Source of the DNA: Pseudomonas sp. WS 5079
Lineage (GTDB): Bacteria; Pseudomonadota; Gammaproteobacteria; Pseudomonadales; Pseudomonadaceae
Direction: 5' to 3'
DNA length: 64,000 bases
Assembly (NCBI RefSeq): GCF_012985465.1
Contig: NZ_JAAQWN010000003.1
Location: forward strand, 248,001-312,000
Positions within the stretch are counted from its first letter, which is position 1. Every line of letters starts with the position of its first letter. The translations under genes were made by a program, and so were the position numbers. Under the pieces are notes generated by a model. The model had not been told where the DNA came from. It did not search any database and was given only the letters and a program-made list of their open reading frames with translations. Shown in pieces: positions 42,065-52,126 of the stretch.

Positions 42065-44284
42065 TCAGTACAAATCCACCGGATCGACATCCAACGACCA
42101 TCGCACCTGTCGCCCGCTGGGCATTTGCTCCAGCGCAAGTAACCAGCTACTTAATAGCCGATGCAGCGGTGCGCGGGCGGTGGCTTGCAACAGGAGCTGG
42201 GCGCGATAACGTCCGGCGCGGCGCTCCATCGGTGCTGGCACAGGGCCCAGCAACTCGATGCCGCTCAGACCCAGCTCACCGAGCAAACGTTCAGCGGCGC
42301 TGCATGCCTCGTCCAGGAAACCTTCGGCCTGCCCCGGTTTATGGGCCTCGGCGCGCAACAGCGCAAGGTGCGCAAAGGGCGGCAAGCCGGCGGAGCGACG
42401 CTCGCTCAACGCCTGCTCGGCGAAGGCGAAATAGCCTTGTTCTGTCAGTTGAATCAGCAGGGGGTGGTCGGCCAGGTGGGTCTGGATGATCACTTTGCCA
42501 GGCTCTTCGGCGCGCCCGGCGCGGCCTGCGACCTGCACGATCAGTTGCGCCATGCGTTCACTGGCGCGAAAGTCCCCGGAGAACAGCCCGCCGTCTGCAT
42601 CCAGGATCGAGACCAGGGTCACCCGTGGGAAGTGATGGCCTTTAGCAAGCATCTGCGTGCCGACCAGGATGCACGGCTGGCCTTTCTGGATGGTGGCGAA
42701 CAGCTGGTTCATCGCATCCTTGCGCGACGTACTGTCGCGGTCCACCCGCAGTACCGGGAAGTCCGGAAACAGAATCCCCAGGCGTTCCTCGGCGCGCTCG
42801 GTGCCTGCGCCCACGGGACGCAGGTCGACTTTGCCGCATTGCGGGCAGTGGCGCGGGACCCGCTCCACATGGCCGCAGTGATGGCAGCGCAGCTCGCCGG
42901 AGCGCTGGTGCACGGTCATGCGCGCATCGCAGCGGTTGCACTCGGACATCCAGCCGCAGTCGTGGCACAGCAGGGTCGGCGCAAAGCCCCGGCGATTGAG
43001 GAACACCAGCACTTGCTGGCCGGCCGCCAGGGTCTGGCCGATGGCTTGCTGCATCGGCCCGGAGATGCCGCTGTCCAGTGGCCGGCTTTTCACATCCAGG
43101 CGCAGGAAGCGCGGTTGCTTGGCGCCGCCCGCGCGCTCGTTGAGGCGCAGCAGGCCGTAGCGCCCGGTGTAGGCGTTGTGCAGGCTCTCCAGGGAGGGCG
43201 TGGCCGAGCCGAGCACAATCGGGATGTTTTCCTGGCGGGCGCGCACCAGGGCCAGGTCGCGGGCGTGGTAGCGCAGGCCTTCCTGCTGTTTATAAGAGCC
43301 GTCGTGTTCTTCGTCGATGATGATCAGGCCGGGATTTTTCATCGGCGTGAACAGCGCCGAACGGGTGCCGATAATAATGTCGGCCTCGCCGTCTCGGGCG
43401 GCCAGCCAGGATTCCAGGCGTTCGCGGTCGTTGACGGCCGAGTGCACCAGGGCGATCCGCGCATTGAAACGCTGCTCGAAGCGCGCCAGGGTCTGGGGGC
43501 CGAGGTTGATCTCGGGGATCAGCACCAGGGCCTGCTTGCCGGCCTCCAGGGTTTCGCGGATCAGTTGCAAATAGACTTCGGTCTTGCCGCTGCCGGTGAC
43601 GCCGGCCAGCAGGAACGCGTGGAAGCTGTCGGCGCCGGCGCTGATGGCCTCAAACGCGGCGCGTTGTTCCGGGTTCAGTGGCAGTTCCGGTTGTGCCAGC
43701 CAGTGCTCGTGGCGCTCGCCGGGGGCGTGGCGGCGGATTTCCACCTGCACCAGGTCCTTGGCCAGCAACAGGTCGAGGCTGTCCTTGCTCAGCATCAGTT
43801 TGCTCAGCAACTGGTGAGCCACGCCATGTGGATGCTGCGCCAGAGTGGCCAGGGCCTCGCGCTGGCGCGGGGCGCGGGCGATGCGCGGGTCGTCCAGGCG
43901 CGCGCCGGGCGTTATCGACCAGAAGCGCTCCTGGCGGGTCTCGGCCAGCTCGCCCTGGCGCAACAGCACTGGCAACGCCCAGCTCAAGGTGTCGCCCAGG
44001 CTGTGCTGGTAATACTGGGAAGTCCACAGGCACAGCTTGAACAGCGACGCCGGCAGTGGCGGCGTGGCGTCCAGGATGGCCAGGGCCGGCTTGAGCTTTT
44101 CTGCCGGCACTTCGCTGTGGTCCGCCACTTCGATCAGAATCCCAATCATCTCCCGCCGGCCAAACGGTACGCGCACGCGCATCCCCGGCTGCAACTGCGA
44201 CCTTACGACACCCGCAGGCGCCCGATAATCGAAGAGGCGGCGCAGGGGCGAGGGCAGGGCGAGGCGCAAAATGGCGTCGGGCAC
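42065..44284 (-). CDS. priA: PriA, primosomal replication-restart helicase
   Basis: 739-residue superfamily-2 DNA helicase that reloads the replisome at stalled forks. Walker A GVTGSGKTEVYL, Walker B IIIDEEHDGSYKQ, the zinc-binding Cys clusters from CHDCGWMSECNRCD to CHHCGHVERVPRHCPQCG, and the N-terminal 3'-DNA-binding domain are visible. Start is ambiguous: GTG 44284 (MPDAILRLALPSP) matches relatives in length; ATG 44299 would add five residues; neither has a strong ribosome site. Confidence 0.94.
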   Translation of the reverse strand: MPDAILRLALPSPLRRLFDYRAPAGVVRSQLQPGMRVRVPFGRREMIGILIEVADHSEVPAEKLKPALAILDATPPLPASLFKLCLWTSQYYQHSLGDTLSWALPVLLRQGELAETRQERFWSITPGARLDDPRIARAPRQREALATLAQHPHGVAHQLLSKLMLSKDSLDLLLAKDLVQVEIRRHAPGERHEHWLAQPELPLNPEQRAAFEAISAGADSFHAFLLAGVTGSGKTEVYLQLIRETLEAGKQALVLIPEINLGPQTLARFEQRFNARIALVHSAVNDRERLESWLAARDGEADIIIGTRSALFTPMKNPGLIIIDEEHDGSYKQQEGLRYHARDLALVRARQENIPIVLGSATPSLESLHNAYTGRYGLLRLNERAGGAKQPRFLRLDVKSRPLDSGISGPMQQAIGQTLAAGQQVLVFLNRRGFAPTLLCHDCGWMSECNRCDARMTVHQRSGELRCHHCGHVERVPRHCPQCGKVDLRPVGAGTERAEERLGILFPDFPVLRVDRDSTSRKDAMNQLFATIQKGQPCILVGTQMLAKGHHFPRVTLVSILDADGGLFSGDFRASERMAQLIVQVAGRAGRAEEPGKVIIQTHLADHPLLIQLTEQGYFAFAEQALSERRSAGLPPFAHLALLRAEAHKPGQAEGFLDEACSAAERLLGELGLSGIELLGPVPAPMERRAGRYRAQLLLQATARAPLHRLLSSWLLALEQMPSGRQVRWSLDVDPVDLY

Positions 44285-44388
44285 GCGGGAGGTTCTCATA
44301 TGGCAGACGGTGAAGAAGGGCGCGAGCCTAGCAGACCCGCAGGGGAGTGTCCTGCCACAGTTTCTGATGAAAGGGGGCATGGCGGCGC

Positions 44389-44416
44389 TTGCGTGATTAA
44401 AAAGCTCTGGTAGAAT
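44389..44416 (+). promoter_or_regulatory. Candidate sigma-70 promoter of rpmE
   Basis: TTGCGT (44389-44394) and TAGAAT (44411-44416), spacing 16, about 70 bases before the rpmE ATG and divergent from priA. Confidence 0.6.
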
Positions 44417-44430
44417 CCGCGGCCTAATTA

Positions 44431-44467
44431 CGTGCGGTATTCGACAATAGTGTCGAGTGGCGGCACG
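44431..44467 (+). promoter_or_regulatory. Stem-loop in rpmE leader (possible L31 autoregulatory element)
   Basis: Outer pair CGTGC/GCACG (44431-44435, 44463-44467) and inner pair TCGAC/GTCGA (44441-44445, 44452-44456) around loop AATAGT form an interrupted hairpin ending 14 bases before the ribosome site. L31 leader RNAs have been proposed in gammaproteobacteria; assignment to that class is inference. Confidence 0.4.
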
Positions 44468-44486
44468 CTAGCCTGAGGAAGACACC

Positions 44487-44717
44487 ATGAAAGCCGATAT
44501 CCATCCAGCGTACGAAACCATCCAAGTTACTTGCAGCTGCGGCAACAAGTTCGAAACTCGTTCGAACCTGTGCAAGCCACTGGGTACTGACGTATGCAAC
44601 GAGTGCCACCCGTTCTACACCGGTAAGCAGAAGACTCTGGATACTGGCGGCCGTGTACAGCGCTTCGCCGACCGTTTCGGTGCTTTCGGCAAGAAAGCTC
44701 CAGCTGCTGCAGAGTAA
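44487..44717 (+). CDS. rpmE: Ribosomal protein L31 (zinc-binding form)
   Basis: 76-residue 50S subunit protein. Cysteines in [13 protein letters not shown] and DVCNECHPF form the CxC-CxxC zinc site, so this is the zinc-containing form rather than the Cys-less YkgM-type paralogue used in zinc starvation. Start ATG 44487 follows TGAGGAAG. The C-terminal GKKAPAAAE tail is slightly longer than in enterics. Confidence 0.97.
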   Translation: MKADIHPAYETIQVTCSCGNKFETRSNLCKPLGTDVCNECHPFYTGKQKTLDTGGRVQRFADRFGAFGKKAPAAAE

Positions 44718-44749
44718 GGTTCGAAAGCCTGATGGGCTTTTACCTGCTT

Positions 44750-45538
44750 ATGAAGAAGGCGTCCCTTGTGGGCGCCTTTTTTGTGCCCGCGATTTGGCTA
44801 TCGGCCGCCCAGGCCGAGGTGTTTTGCCCAGCGCCGGCCTCGGTCAGCGCCGTCGAGGTGCAGCGCGTGGTGGATGGCGACACCGTCCGTCTCAAGGACG
44901 GGCGCAGTGTGCGCATGATCGGCGTCAACGCCCCTGAGACCGGCAAGAAAGGCCGCCCGGACGAGTCATTCGCCGTGGCCGCGCGCCAACGCCTGCAAGG
45001 GCTGGTGGATGCCAGTGGTGGCCGGGTCGGCTTGGTGTCGGGTCGCGAGGGCAAGGACCGTTATGGGCGAACCCTGGCGCACCTTTATGGGGCCAACGGT
45101 GCGAATCTGGAGGCGCAACTGCTCGCCGAGGGCCTCGGGTTCATGGTGGCGGTGGCGCCCAATGTCGATCTGGTCGCCTGCCAGCAAGCCGCCGAGCGCA
45201 GTGCGCGGGCGGCCAGGTTGGGCCTGTGGCGCCAGTCGCCTGTGCAGAAAGCCGGGCAAATCCAGCAGTCGGGCTTCGCCGTGGTCAGCGGGCGCGTGAG
45301 CAAGGTCGAACGCAATCGCGGCGGGATCTGGATCGAATTGCAGGACTCACTGGTATTACGGGTTGCACCCAATCTGGTCGGGCAATTTGATAACGCCCTG
45401 CTCAAGCGCCTGCAAGGCCAGGAGGTCGAGGCTCGTGGCTGGGTGCTGGACCGTTCCCGACGCGGTGGCCTGAAAAGTGGCCAGGCACGCTGGCTGCTCC
45501 CCTTGACCGATCCCGGCATGCTGCAATTGGCACAATAA
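44750..45538 (+). CDS. Secreted thermonuclease (SNase)-family protein
   Basis: 262 residues from ATG 44750 (an in-frame ATG at 44732 adds MGFYLL). A classic Sec signal peptide MKKASLVGAFFVPAIWLSAAQA ends at AQA before EVFCPAP. The staphylococcal-nuclease-like OB domain (about 40-160) keeps VVDGDTVRL, IGVNAPE and GKDRYGRTLAHLY, so metal-dependent phosphodiesterase activity is plausible. Residues ~170-255 form a second beta-rich region that I do not recognise with confidence. Neither start has a good ribosome site, and the codons for the signal peptide overlap a strong terminator of rpmE, so expression may rely on readthrough. Confidence 0.82.
   Translation: MKKASLVGAFFVPAIWLSAAQAEVFCPAPASVSAVEVQRVVDGDTVRLKDGRSVRMIGVNAPETGKKGRPDESFAVAARQRLQGLVDASGGRVGLVSGREGKDRYGRTLAHLYGANGANLEAQLLAEGLGFMVAVAPNVDLVACQQAAERSARAARLGLWRQSPVQKAGQIQQSGFAVVSGRVSKVERNRGGIWIELQDSLVLRVAPNLVGQFDNALLKRLQGQEVEARGWVLDRSRRGGLKSGQARWLLPLTDPGMLQLAQ
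44756..44782 (+). terminator. Intrinsic terminator of rpmE, inside the nuclease gene
   Basis: AAGGCG-T-CCC (44756-44765) pairs with GGG-CGCCTT (44770-44778) around loop TTGT, one bulged T, and ends in six Ts (44777-44782). A second, smaller stem AAAGCC/GGCTTT (44724-44729, 44735-44740) lies just upstream. Confidence 0.88.
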
Positions 45539-45721
45539 GAAAAAATTGTAGACATTTTTTCAGTCGATTGTGAACAGTTGTAGGCCTTGTATCCCGTGGC
45601 TCTTGGCCGAAAGTCGTAGGGCAGGGCCCTTGACACCGGTGACTGCCCAGTCTTGTAGGGACTTTGCGACACGAGTATCCTCGGCGGTCCGTCGTCCAAC
45701 AGTAAAAAGCGGAATGCCGAT

Positions 45722-46990
45722 ATGTCTGATTTGAAAACTGCCGCTCTCGAATATCATGCCCATCCTCGTCCAGGAAAGCTGAGTGTCGAGCTCACCAAAG
45801 CCACTGCTACCGCACGCGACCTGTCGCTGGCGTACAGCCCCGGTGTAGCCGAGCCCGTGCGTGAAATCGCCCGCGATCCTGAACTGGCCTACAAATACAC
45901 CGGCAAGGGCAATCTGGTTGCAGTGATTTCTGATGGCACCGCGATTCTCGGCCTGGGTAACCTCGGCCCATTGGCTTCCAAGCCAGTGATGGAAGGCAAG
46001 GGCGTGCTGTTCAAGCGCTTTGCCGGCATCGACGTATTCGACATCGAAGTCGACTCCGAAAGCCCGCAAGCCTTCATCGACACCGTCAAGCGCATCTCCA
46101 TCACCTTCGGTGGCATCAACCTGGAAGACATCAAGGCACCTGAGTGCTTCGAGATCGAAAAGGCCCTGATCGAACAGTGCGACATCCCGGTATTCCACGA
46201 TGACCAGCACGGCACCGCGATCGTTACTGCGGCCGGCATGATCAACGCCCTGGAAATCGCTGGCAAAACCCTGTCCGACGCGAAAATCGTCTGCCTGGGC
46301 GCCGGTGCCGCGGCCATCTCGTGCATGAAGCTGATCGTGAGCATGGGTGCCCGGCTTGAAAACATCTACATGGTCGACAGCAAGGGTGTGATCCAGTCCG
46401 AGCGTACCGACCTGAACCAGTACAAGGCGATGTTTGCCCACCCGTCCTCCAAGCGCACGCTGGCTGACGCACTTGACGGTGCTGACGTGTTCGTCGGCCT
46501 GTCCGGCCCGAACCTGCTGAGCGCCGAAGGCCTGAAGTCCATGGCGGCCAACCCGATCGTGTTCGCCTGCTCGAACCCTGATCCGGAAATTGCCCCGGAA
46601 CTGGCGCACGCCACCCGTAACGACGTGATCATGGCCACTGGCCGTTCGGACTACCCGAACCAGGTCAACAACGTACTGGGCTTCCCGTTCATCTTCCGTG
46701 GCGCCCTGGACGTTCGCGCCAAGCGCATCAACGAAGAGATGAAAGTAGCTGCCGCCAACGCCCTGCGTGAACTGGCCAAGCTGCCGGTACCTCAGGACGT
46801 ATGCGACGCCTACGGTGGCGCCAAGCTGGAATTTGGCCGTGAGTACATCATTCCCAAGCCAATGGACAAACGCCTGATCACCGTGATCTCCGATGCCGTG
46901 GCCAAGGCCGCCATCGAGACAGGTGTGGCCACCCTGCCGTATCCGAAGAACTACCCGCTGCAAAGCGTGGATGATGTGTTCAACGGCTAA
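45722..46990 (+). CDS. maeB: Malic enzyme (short form)
   Basis: 422-residue oxidative decarboxylase of malate to pyruvate. Catalytic Tyr in LSLAYSPGVAEP, Lys in GKGVLFKRFAG, metal-binding FHDDQHGTA, and NAD(P)-binding LGAGAAAISCMK are present. It lacks the C-terminal phosphotransacetylase-like domain of the ~760-residue MaeB, a feature of some pseudomonads. Cofactor preference cannot be read from sequence with certainty. The ATG follows only a weak ribosome site (AGCGGAATG). Confidence 0.93.
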   Translation: MSDLKTAALEYHAHPRPGKLSVELTKATATARDLSLAYSPGVAEPVREIARDPELAYKYTGKGNLVAVISDGTAILGLGNLGPLASKPVMEGKGVLFKRFAGIDVFDIEVDSESPQAFIDTVKRISITFGGINLEDIKAPECFEIEKALIEQCDIPVFHDDQHGTAIVTAAGMINALEIAGKTLSDAKIVCLGAGAAAISCMKLIVSMGARLENIYMVDSKGVIQSERTDLNQYKAMFAHPSSKRTLADALDGADVFVGLSGPNLLSAEGLKSMAANPIVFACSNPDPEIAPELAHATRNDVIMATGRSDYPNQVNNVLGFPFIFRGALDVRAKRINEEMKVAAANALRELAKLPVPQDVCDAYGGAKLEFGREYIIPKPMDKRLITVISDAVAKAAIETGVATLPYPKNYPLQSVDDVFNG

Positions 46991-47010
46991 GCCGTTGTAG
47001 CGCACCAACA

Positions 47011-47046
47011 AAAAGCCCCGGCTCTTGCGAGTCGGGGCTTTTTTGT
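47011..47046. terminator. Bidirectional terminator between maeB and mrcA
   Basis: AAGCCCCGGCTC (47013-47024) pairs with GAGTCGGGGCTT (47029-47040) around loop TTGC; A-run on the left and six Ts on the right serve the two converging genes. Confidence 0.93.
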
Positions 47047-47118
47047 GGCTGTGCAAAACGGTGGGAGGGTACACCGTCAAAATGTGGGGGCGGGCTGCCA
47101 CAATTGGATCTGTGTTTG

Positions 47119-49563
47119 TCAGAACAGATCGATTGGCGCCGACTCATCCGCTGGCAGCGGGCTGCCCGGTGCCACGCCATTGCCCAGTTCATTCATCGAC
47201 GGCGGCGTGTCTTCGCTCTTGAACAGTTCAAAGTACGCATTCGGCGTGCCCGGTGCTGCAGCGCGGCCGCTGATCGGGTCGATGCGCAGGCTGAGGATGC
47301 CTTCCGGCTCGGCCTGGGTGTGAGCCGGCTTGTCCTTGAGGGCGGCGCCCATGTAACTCATCCAGATCGGCAAGGCGACGGTGCCGCCGTATTCGCGGCG
47401 ACCGAGGCTTTCTGGCTGGTCGTAACCTGTCCAGACGGTGGTGATGTAATCGGCGTTGTAGCCGGAGAACCACGCATCCTTGGATTCGTTGGTGGTACCG
47501 GTCTTGCCTGCCAGGTCCGTGCGGCCCAGGGCCAGGGCGCGACGGCCGGTGCCGCGCTTGATCACGTCCTGCAGCATGCTGGTAAGAATGTAGGTGGTCC
47601 GCCCATCAACCACGCGCTCTGCCACCGCCGGTGCCTGCGGGGCAGAAGCGGCATCGGTAGGTGCCGTGCCAGGCGCAGGCTCGATGGTGATGCCACCATT
47701 GGCGGGCGCGGCCAGGCCATCGCTGGCGGCAACGCCGTTGGGCACGCTCGGCGGGTTGGCGACAAACAGCGTGTCGCCGTTGCGGCTTTCGATCTTGTCG
47801 ATCAGGTACGGCGTGACCTTGTAGCCGCCGTTGGCGAATACGCTCCAGCCGGTGGCGATCTCCATTGGCGTGAGGGTCGCGGTGCCCAGGGCCAGGGACA
47901 GGTTGGGCGGCAGGTCCTGCTTGTTGAAGCCGAAGCGGGTCATGTAGTCGATGGTCTTGCCCACGCCCATCGCTTGCAGCAGGCGGATCGATACCAGGTT
48001 GCGCGACTTGTACAGCGCCTCGCGCACGCGGATCGGGCCGAGGAAAGTGTTGGTGTCGTTCTTCGGGCGCCAGACCTTGTCCAGGTACTCGTCGACAAAC
48101 ACGATAGGCGCGTCGTTGACCAGGCTGGCGGCGGTGTAGCCGTTATCCAGCGCGGCACTGTAGACAAATGGCTTGAAACTGGAGCCCGGCTGGCGCTTGG
48201 CCTGGGTGGCGCGGTTGTAGTTGCTCTGCTCGAAGGCGAAGCCCCCGACCAGGGCGCGGATTGCACCGTTCTGCGGGTCCAGGGAGACCAGTGCGCCCTG
48301 GGCGACCGGGACTTGGCTGAATTTCAGGCTGTCGTCCTTCTGGCGCTGCACGCGGATCAGGTCACCGACCTGGGCCACATCAGATGGCTGCTTGGGCATC
48401 GGCCCCATGCTGTTGGTGTTCAGGAAGGGGCGCGCCCACTTCATGCTGTCCCACGCCACATGTTCTTCGCCGCTGCGGGTCAGGACCTGCACGCCATCCT
48501 TTTTTACCTGGGTGACGATGGCTGGATCCAGGCCGCTGATGGAGCGCTGCTTGCCCAGTTCGACGGTCCAGGCGCTCAGGGTCTTGCCCGGCAGGCGCGA
48601 TTCCGGTCCACGGTAGCCGTGGCGCTGGTCATAGGTGATCAGGCCTTCATGCACCGCGTGGTTGGCGATTTCCTGCAAGTTGCTCGGAATGGTCGTGGTA
48701 ACGCGGAAACCTTCGGTGTAGGCATCGCTGCCATAGCGGCCAACCATTTCGGCGCGGGCCATCTCGGCGATGTACGGTGCGCTGACTTCTGGCGTCGGCA
48801 CGTGGTAGCTGGCGTTCAGCGGCTCGGCCACCGCCGTCTCATAGGCGTTCTGGTCGATCTTGCCCAGCTTGTACATGCGCCCCAGGATCCAGTCGCGACG
48901 CTCCTTGCTGCGGGCCGGGTTGGCCAGCGGGTTGAAGCGCGACGGGGCCTTGGGTAGGCCGGCAATCATGGCCATTTGTGCCAGGCTGGCGTCGCGAATC
49001 GACTTGCCGTAGTACACCTGGGACGCCGCCTCGATCCCATAGGCGCGGTTGCCCAGGTAGATCTTGTTGACGTACAGCTCAAGGATTTCATCCTTGGTCA
49101 GTTGGCGTTCGATCTGCAGCGCCAGGAGGATTTCCGTGGCCTTGCGCGAGAAGCTGCGCTCGCTGGTGAGGAAGAAGTTCTTCGCCACCTGCATGGTGAT
49201 GGTGCTGCCGCCCGATTGAATGTGTCCGCTTTTTACCAGCTGCGTGGCTGCGCGCACCAGGCTGCTGGGGTCCACGCCATAGTGGTTGGCAAAATTATCG
49301 TCTTCAGCCGACAGCAGGGCATTGATGAAATTGGGTGGAATGTCGGCGAAACGGATCGGGGTGCGGCGCATTTCGCCGAACTCCGCGATCAGTTTTTCAT
49401 CGCTGCTGTAGACCCGCAAAGGAATCTGCAACTGGATACTTCTCAGGGCCTCTACCGAGGGCAATCCCGGACTAAGGTAGAGATAGGCGCCGCTGAACAC
49501 GAGCAGCAGCCCGCAAACGATAGCGACGAAGGAGTACCCGAAAAACTTCAGCAGACGAATCAA
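47119..49563 (-). CDS. mrcA: PBP1A, bifunctional peptidoglycan synthase
   Basis: 814-residue class-A penicillin-binding protein. N-terminal anchor helix (about 8-30), then the GT51 glycosyltransferase domain with catalytic Glu87 in AEDDNFANHYG and RKATEILLALQIER. After an inserted OB-like region comes the transpeptidase domain with Ser461-xx-Lys464 (GSSFK), SRN and KTGTT (Lys687). Polymerises and cross-links peptidoglycan during elongation. Divergent from pilM, the conserved neighbour in gammaproteobacteria. Confidence 0.97.
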   Translation of the reverse strand: MIRLLKFFGYSFVAIVCGLLLVFSGAYLYLSPGLPSVEALRSIQLQIPLRVYSSDEKLIAEFGEMRRTPIRFADIPPNFINALLSAEDDNFANHYGVDPSSLVRAATQLVKSGHIQSGGSTITMQVAKNFFLTSERSFSRKATEILLALQIERQLTKDEILELYVNKIYLGNRAYGIEAASQVYYGKSIRDASLAQMAMIAGLPKAPSRFNPLANPARSKERRDWILGRMYKLGKIDQNAYETAVAEPLNASYHVPTPEVSAPYIAEMARAEMVGRYGSDAYTEGFRVTTTIPSNLQEIANHAVHEGLITYDQRHGYRGPESRLPGKTLSAWTVELGKQRSISGLDPAIVTQVKKDGVQVLTRSGEEHVAWDSMKWARPFLNTNSMGPMPKQPSDVAQVGDLIRVQRQKDDSLKFSQVPVAQGALVSLDPQNGAIRALVGGFAFEQSNYNRATQAKRQPGSSFKPFVYSAALDNGYTAASLVNDAPIVFVDEYLDKVWRPKNDTNTFLGPIRVREALYKSRNLVSIRLLQAMGVGKTIDYMTRFGFNKQDLPPNLSLALGTATLTPMEIATGWSVFANGGYKVTPYLIDKIESRNGDTLFVANPPSVPNGVAASDGLAAPANGGITIEPAPGTAPTDAASAPQAPAVAERVVDGRTTYILTSMLQDVIKRGTGRRALALGRTDLAGKTGTTNESKDAWFSGYNADYITTVWTGYDQPESLGRREYGGTVALPIWMSYMGAALKDKPAHTQAEPEGILSLRIDPISGRAAAPGTPNAYFELFKSEDTPPSMNELGNGVAPGSPLPADESAPIDLF

Positions 49564-49611
49564 GGCTTTTGGATTTCCAGAGAAAAGAATGAGTTAGGTG
49601 TCGGGATAGGC

Positions 49612-50433
<822 letters not shown>

Positions 50434-50434
<1 letters not shown>

Positions 50435-50985
50435 TGACAAGAATCAACCTTTTACCCTGGCGTGAAGAACGCGCTGAGCGCCGTCGCAAGTTCTTCCTGA
50501 TTTTCCTGTTGGTGATCACCACTATTGCATTGGCCGCCGTATGGCTGGCCGACCGGGTCATTGACCGGGCGATTGATCGACAAGTGGCCCGCAACAACCA
50601 CTTGAGCAAGCAAGTCACGGTGTTGGATTCGCGCATCAAGACCATCGACGAGCTGCGCGAACAGCGCCAGCAACTGATGGAGCGGATGAAGGTGGTCGAA
50701 GATCTCCAGGGTCATCGTGCATCGGGCCAGGAATTGTTCGAGCAGTTGGCCCGCGCGATGCCCGATGGTATCCAACTGAGCGAGGTCAGCGTCAGCGGCA
50801 CATCGGTGCAAGTCACCGGCACGGCGGTGTCCAACGATGATGTCGCGCGGTTGATGCGTAGCCTTGAGGCTTCCAACAGCCTGCGGGCGCCCAATCTGCG
50901 TCATGTCCGGGCCGAGGAGGGCGCCGCCGGCAGTGCCTTCCAGTTGATGGTGGACCATGGGGAGCACCAGGAGACGCAGCGGTGA
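50434..50985 (+). CDS. pilN: PilN, type IV pilus inner-membrane alignment protein
   Basis: 183 residues: the conserved cytoplasmic PilM-binding peptide MTRINLLPWREERAERR, one transmembrane helix (about 21-40), a periplasmic coiled coil, and a ferredoxin-like end. Starts within the pilM stop (TGATG). Pairs with PilO. Confidence 0.93.
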
Positions 50986-51602
50986 GCCTTGTGTCCAGCC
51001 CGTCAGGGCTGGCACTCCTGCAACTGTCCACGCTGTACCGCAACATCGCCCACTGGCCCTTGGCTGGCAGGATTCTGCTGGGCGCGGTACTCGCCTTGCT
51101 AGTGCTGGCGGCGGGGGATGCTGTCTACCTGGGCGGTGCCCGTGAGGTCTTGCAGCGCCAGGAGGCGGGAGAAATAACGCTGCGCCAGCAGTTTGCTGCC
51201 AAAGCCCGGCAAGCCGCCGAGCATGAGGGCGTGGTACGTGAGCTTGAAACCCTGCGCACTGCCTTTGCCGAACAGTTGCGCCAATTGCCGACACTCACGC
51301 AAATGCCCGGCCTACTGGAAGACTTCGCCCGGCTGGGTCAGGTCAGTGGGGTGCTGGTCGAGCAGCTCAGTGTGCTGGACGAGCAGGTGCAACCGGTGTT
51401 CGTCGAGCGGCCGATGCAGCTCAAGCTGGTGGGCACCTATCACGACCTGCTGGCCTTCATCAGTGGCGTGGCCGGGTTGCCGCAGATCGTGACCCTGCAT
51501 GACTTTGTCATTCGTCCTGTGGATTCCCAGGCTGGCGCATTGCTGAGCCTGACGATGCTCGCCAAGACCTACCGGTACGGCAACCAGGGAGCATTTCCAT
51601 GA
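50982..51602 (+). CDS. pilO: PilO, type IV pilus inner-membrane alignment protein
   Basis: 206 residues from GTG 50982, which overlaps the pilN stop. One transmembrane helix near residues 30-52 (LLGAVLALLVLAAGDAVYL), coiled coil, then a ferredoxin-like periplasmic domain with MQLKLVGTYHDLLAFISGVAGLPQIVTLHDF. Forms heterodimers with PilN. Confidence 0.92.
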   Translation: MSLVSSPSGLALLQLSTLYRNIAHWPLAGRILLGAVLALLVLAAGDAVYLGGAREVLQRQEAGEITLRQQFAAKARQAAEHEGVVRELETLRTAFAEQLRQLPTLTQMPGLLEDFARLGQVSGVLVEQLSVLDEQVQPVFVERPMQLKLVGTYHDLLAFISGVAGLPQIVTLHDFVIRPVDSQAGALLSLTMLAKTYRYGNQGAFP

Positions 51603-52114
51603 GCCGCTTCAAGGTTGCGGGCCTGGGCCTGGTCTTGCTTGCTGGATGCGACAGTGATCCGCAATTGCAGGCGCTGAACGACGAATTGCAAGCGATTCGC
51701 CAGCAGGCAGTGCCGCTGGCTGACGAAACGCCTGCAACACTGCCGGGACTACGCTTTGTCTCCAGCCCGACTCCCTTGCGTGACCCTTTCCAGCCGCCGG
51801 ACCAACCCGCCAGCCGTCCCACCGGCAAGCCCGGGCCTGCCCCGGACCTAGACCGCCCCCGGCAGTTTCTCGAAGGATTTGCCGTGGACCAGTTCCAGAT
51901 GGTCGGCACCTTGTCCCTGGGCGCGCAGACATTTGCCCTGCTGCGCGGCGCGTCAGGGGTTCATCGCCTGGCGGTGGGGGATTACCTGGGTGCCGATCAT
52001 GGGCGCGTCGTGAGGATCCATGAAGGTCAGTTGGAGCTGGTCGAACTTTTCCCCGATGGCGAGGGCGCTTGGCTTGAGCGCCCGCGCACCTTGGTGTTGA
52101 ACGTGAACTCATAA
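51599..52114 (+). CDS. pilP: PilP, type IV pilus pilotin-like lipoprotein
   Basis: 171-residue lipoprotein: lipobox LLAG-Cys17 after a short hydrophobic segment, a flexible Pro-rich linker (residues ~55-85), and a C-terminal beta domain (FQMVGTLSLGAQTFALLRG, VHRLAVGDYLG) that in relatives binds the N0 domain of PilQ. Overlaps pilO by four bases. Confidence 0.92.
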   Translation: MSRFKVAGLGLVLLAGCDSDPQLQALNDELQAIRQQAVPLADETPATLPGLRFVSSPTPLRDPFQPPDQPASRPTGKPGPAPDLDRPRQFLEGFAVDQFQMVGTLSLGAQTFALLRGASGVHRLAVGDYLGADHGRVVRIHEGQLELVELFPDGEGAWLERPRTLVLNVNS

Positions 52115-52126
52115 CGGAAGCAAAAA

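Noticed and set aside
42161..44413. A 750-codon plus-strand frame opposite priA
   Set aside because: Antisense shadow of a complete priA; composition is atypical and there is no ribosome site.
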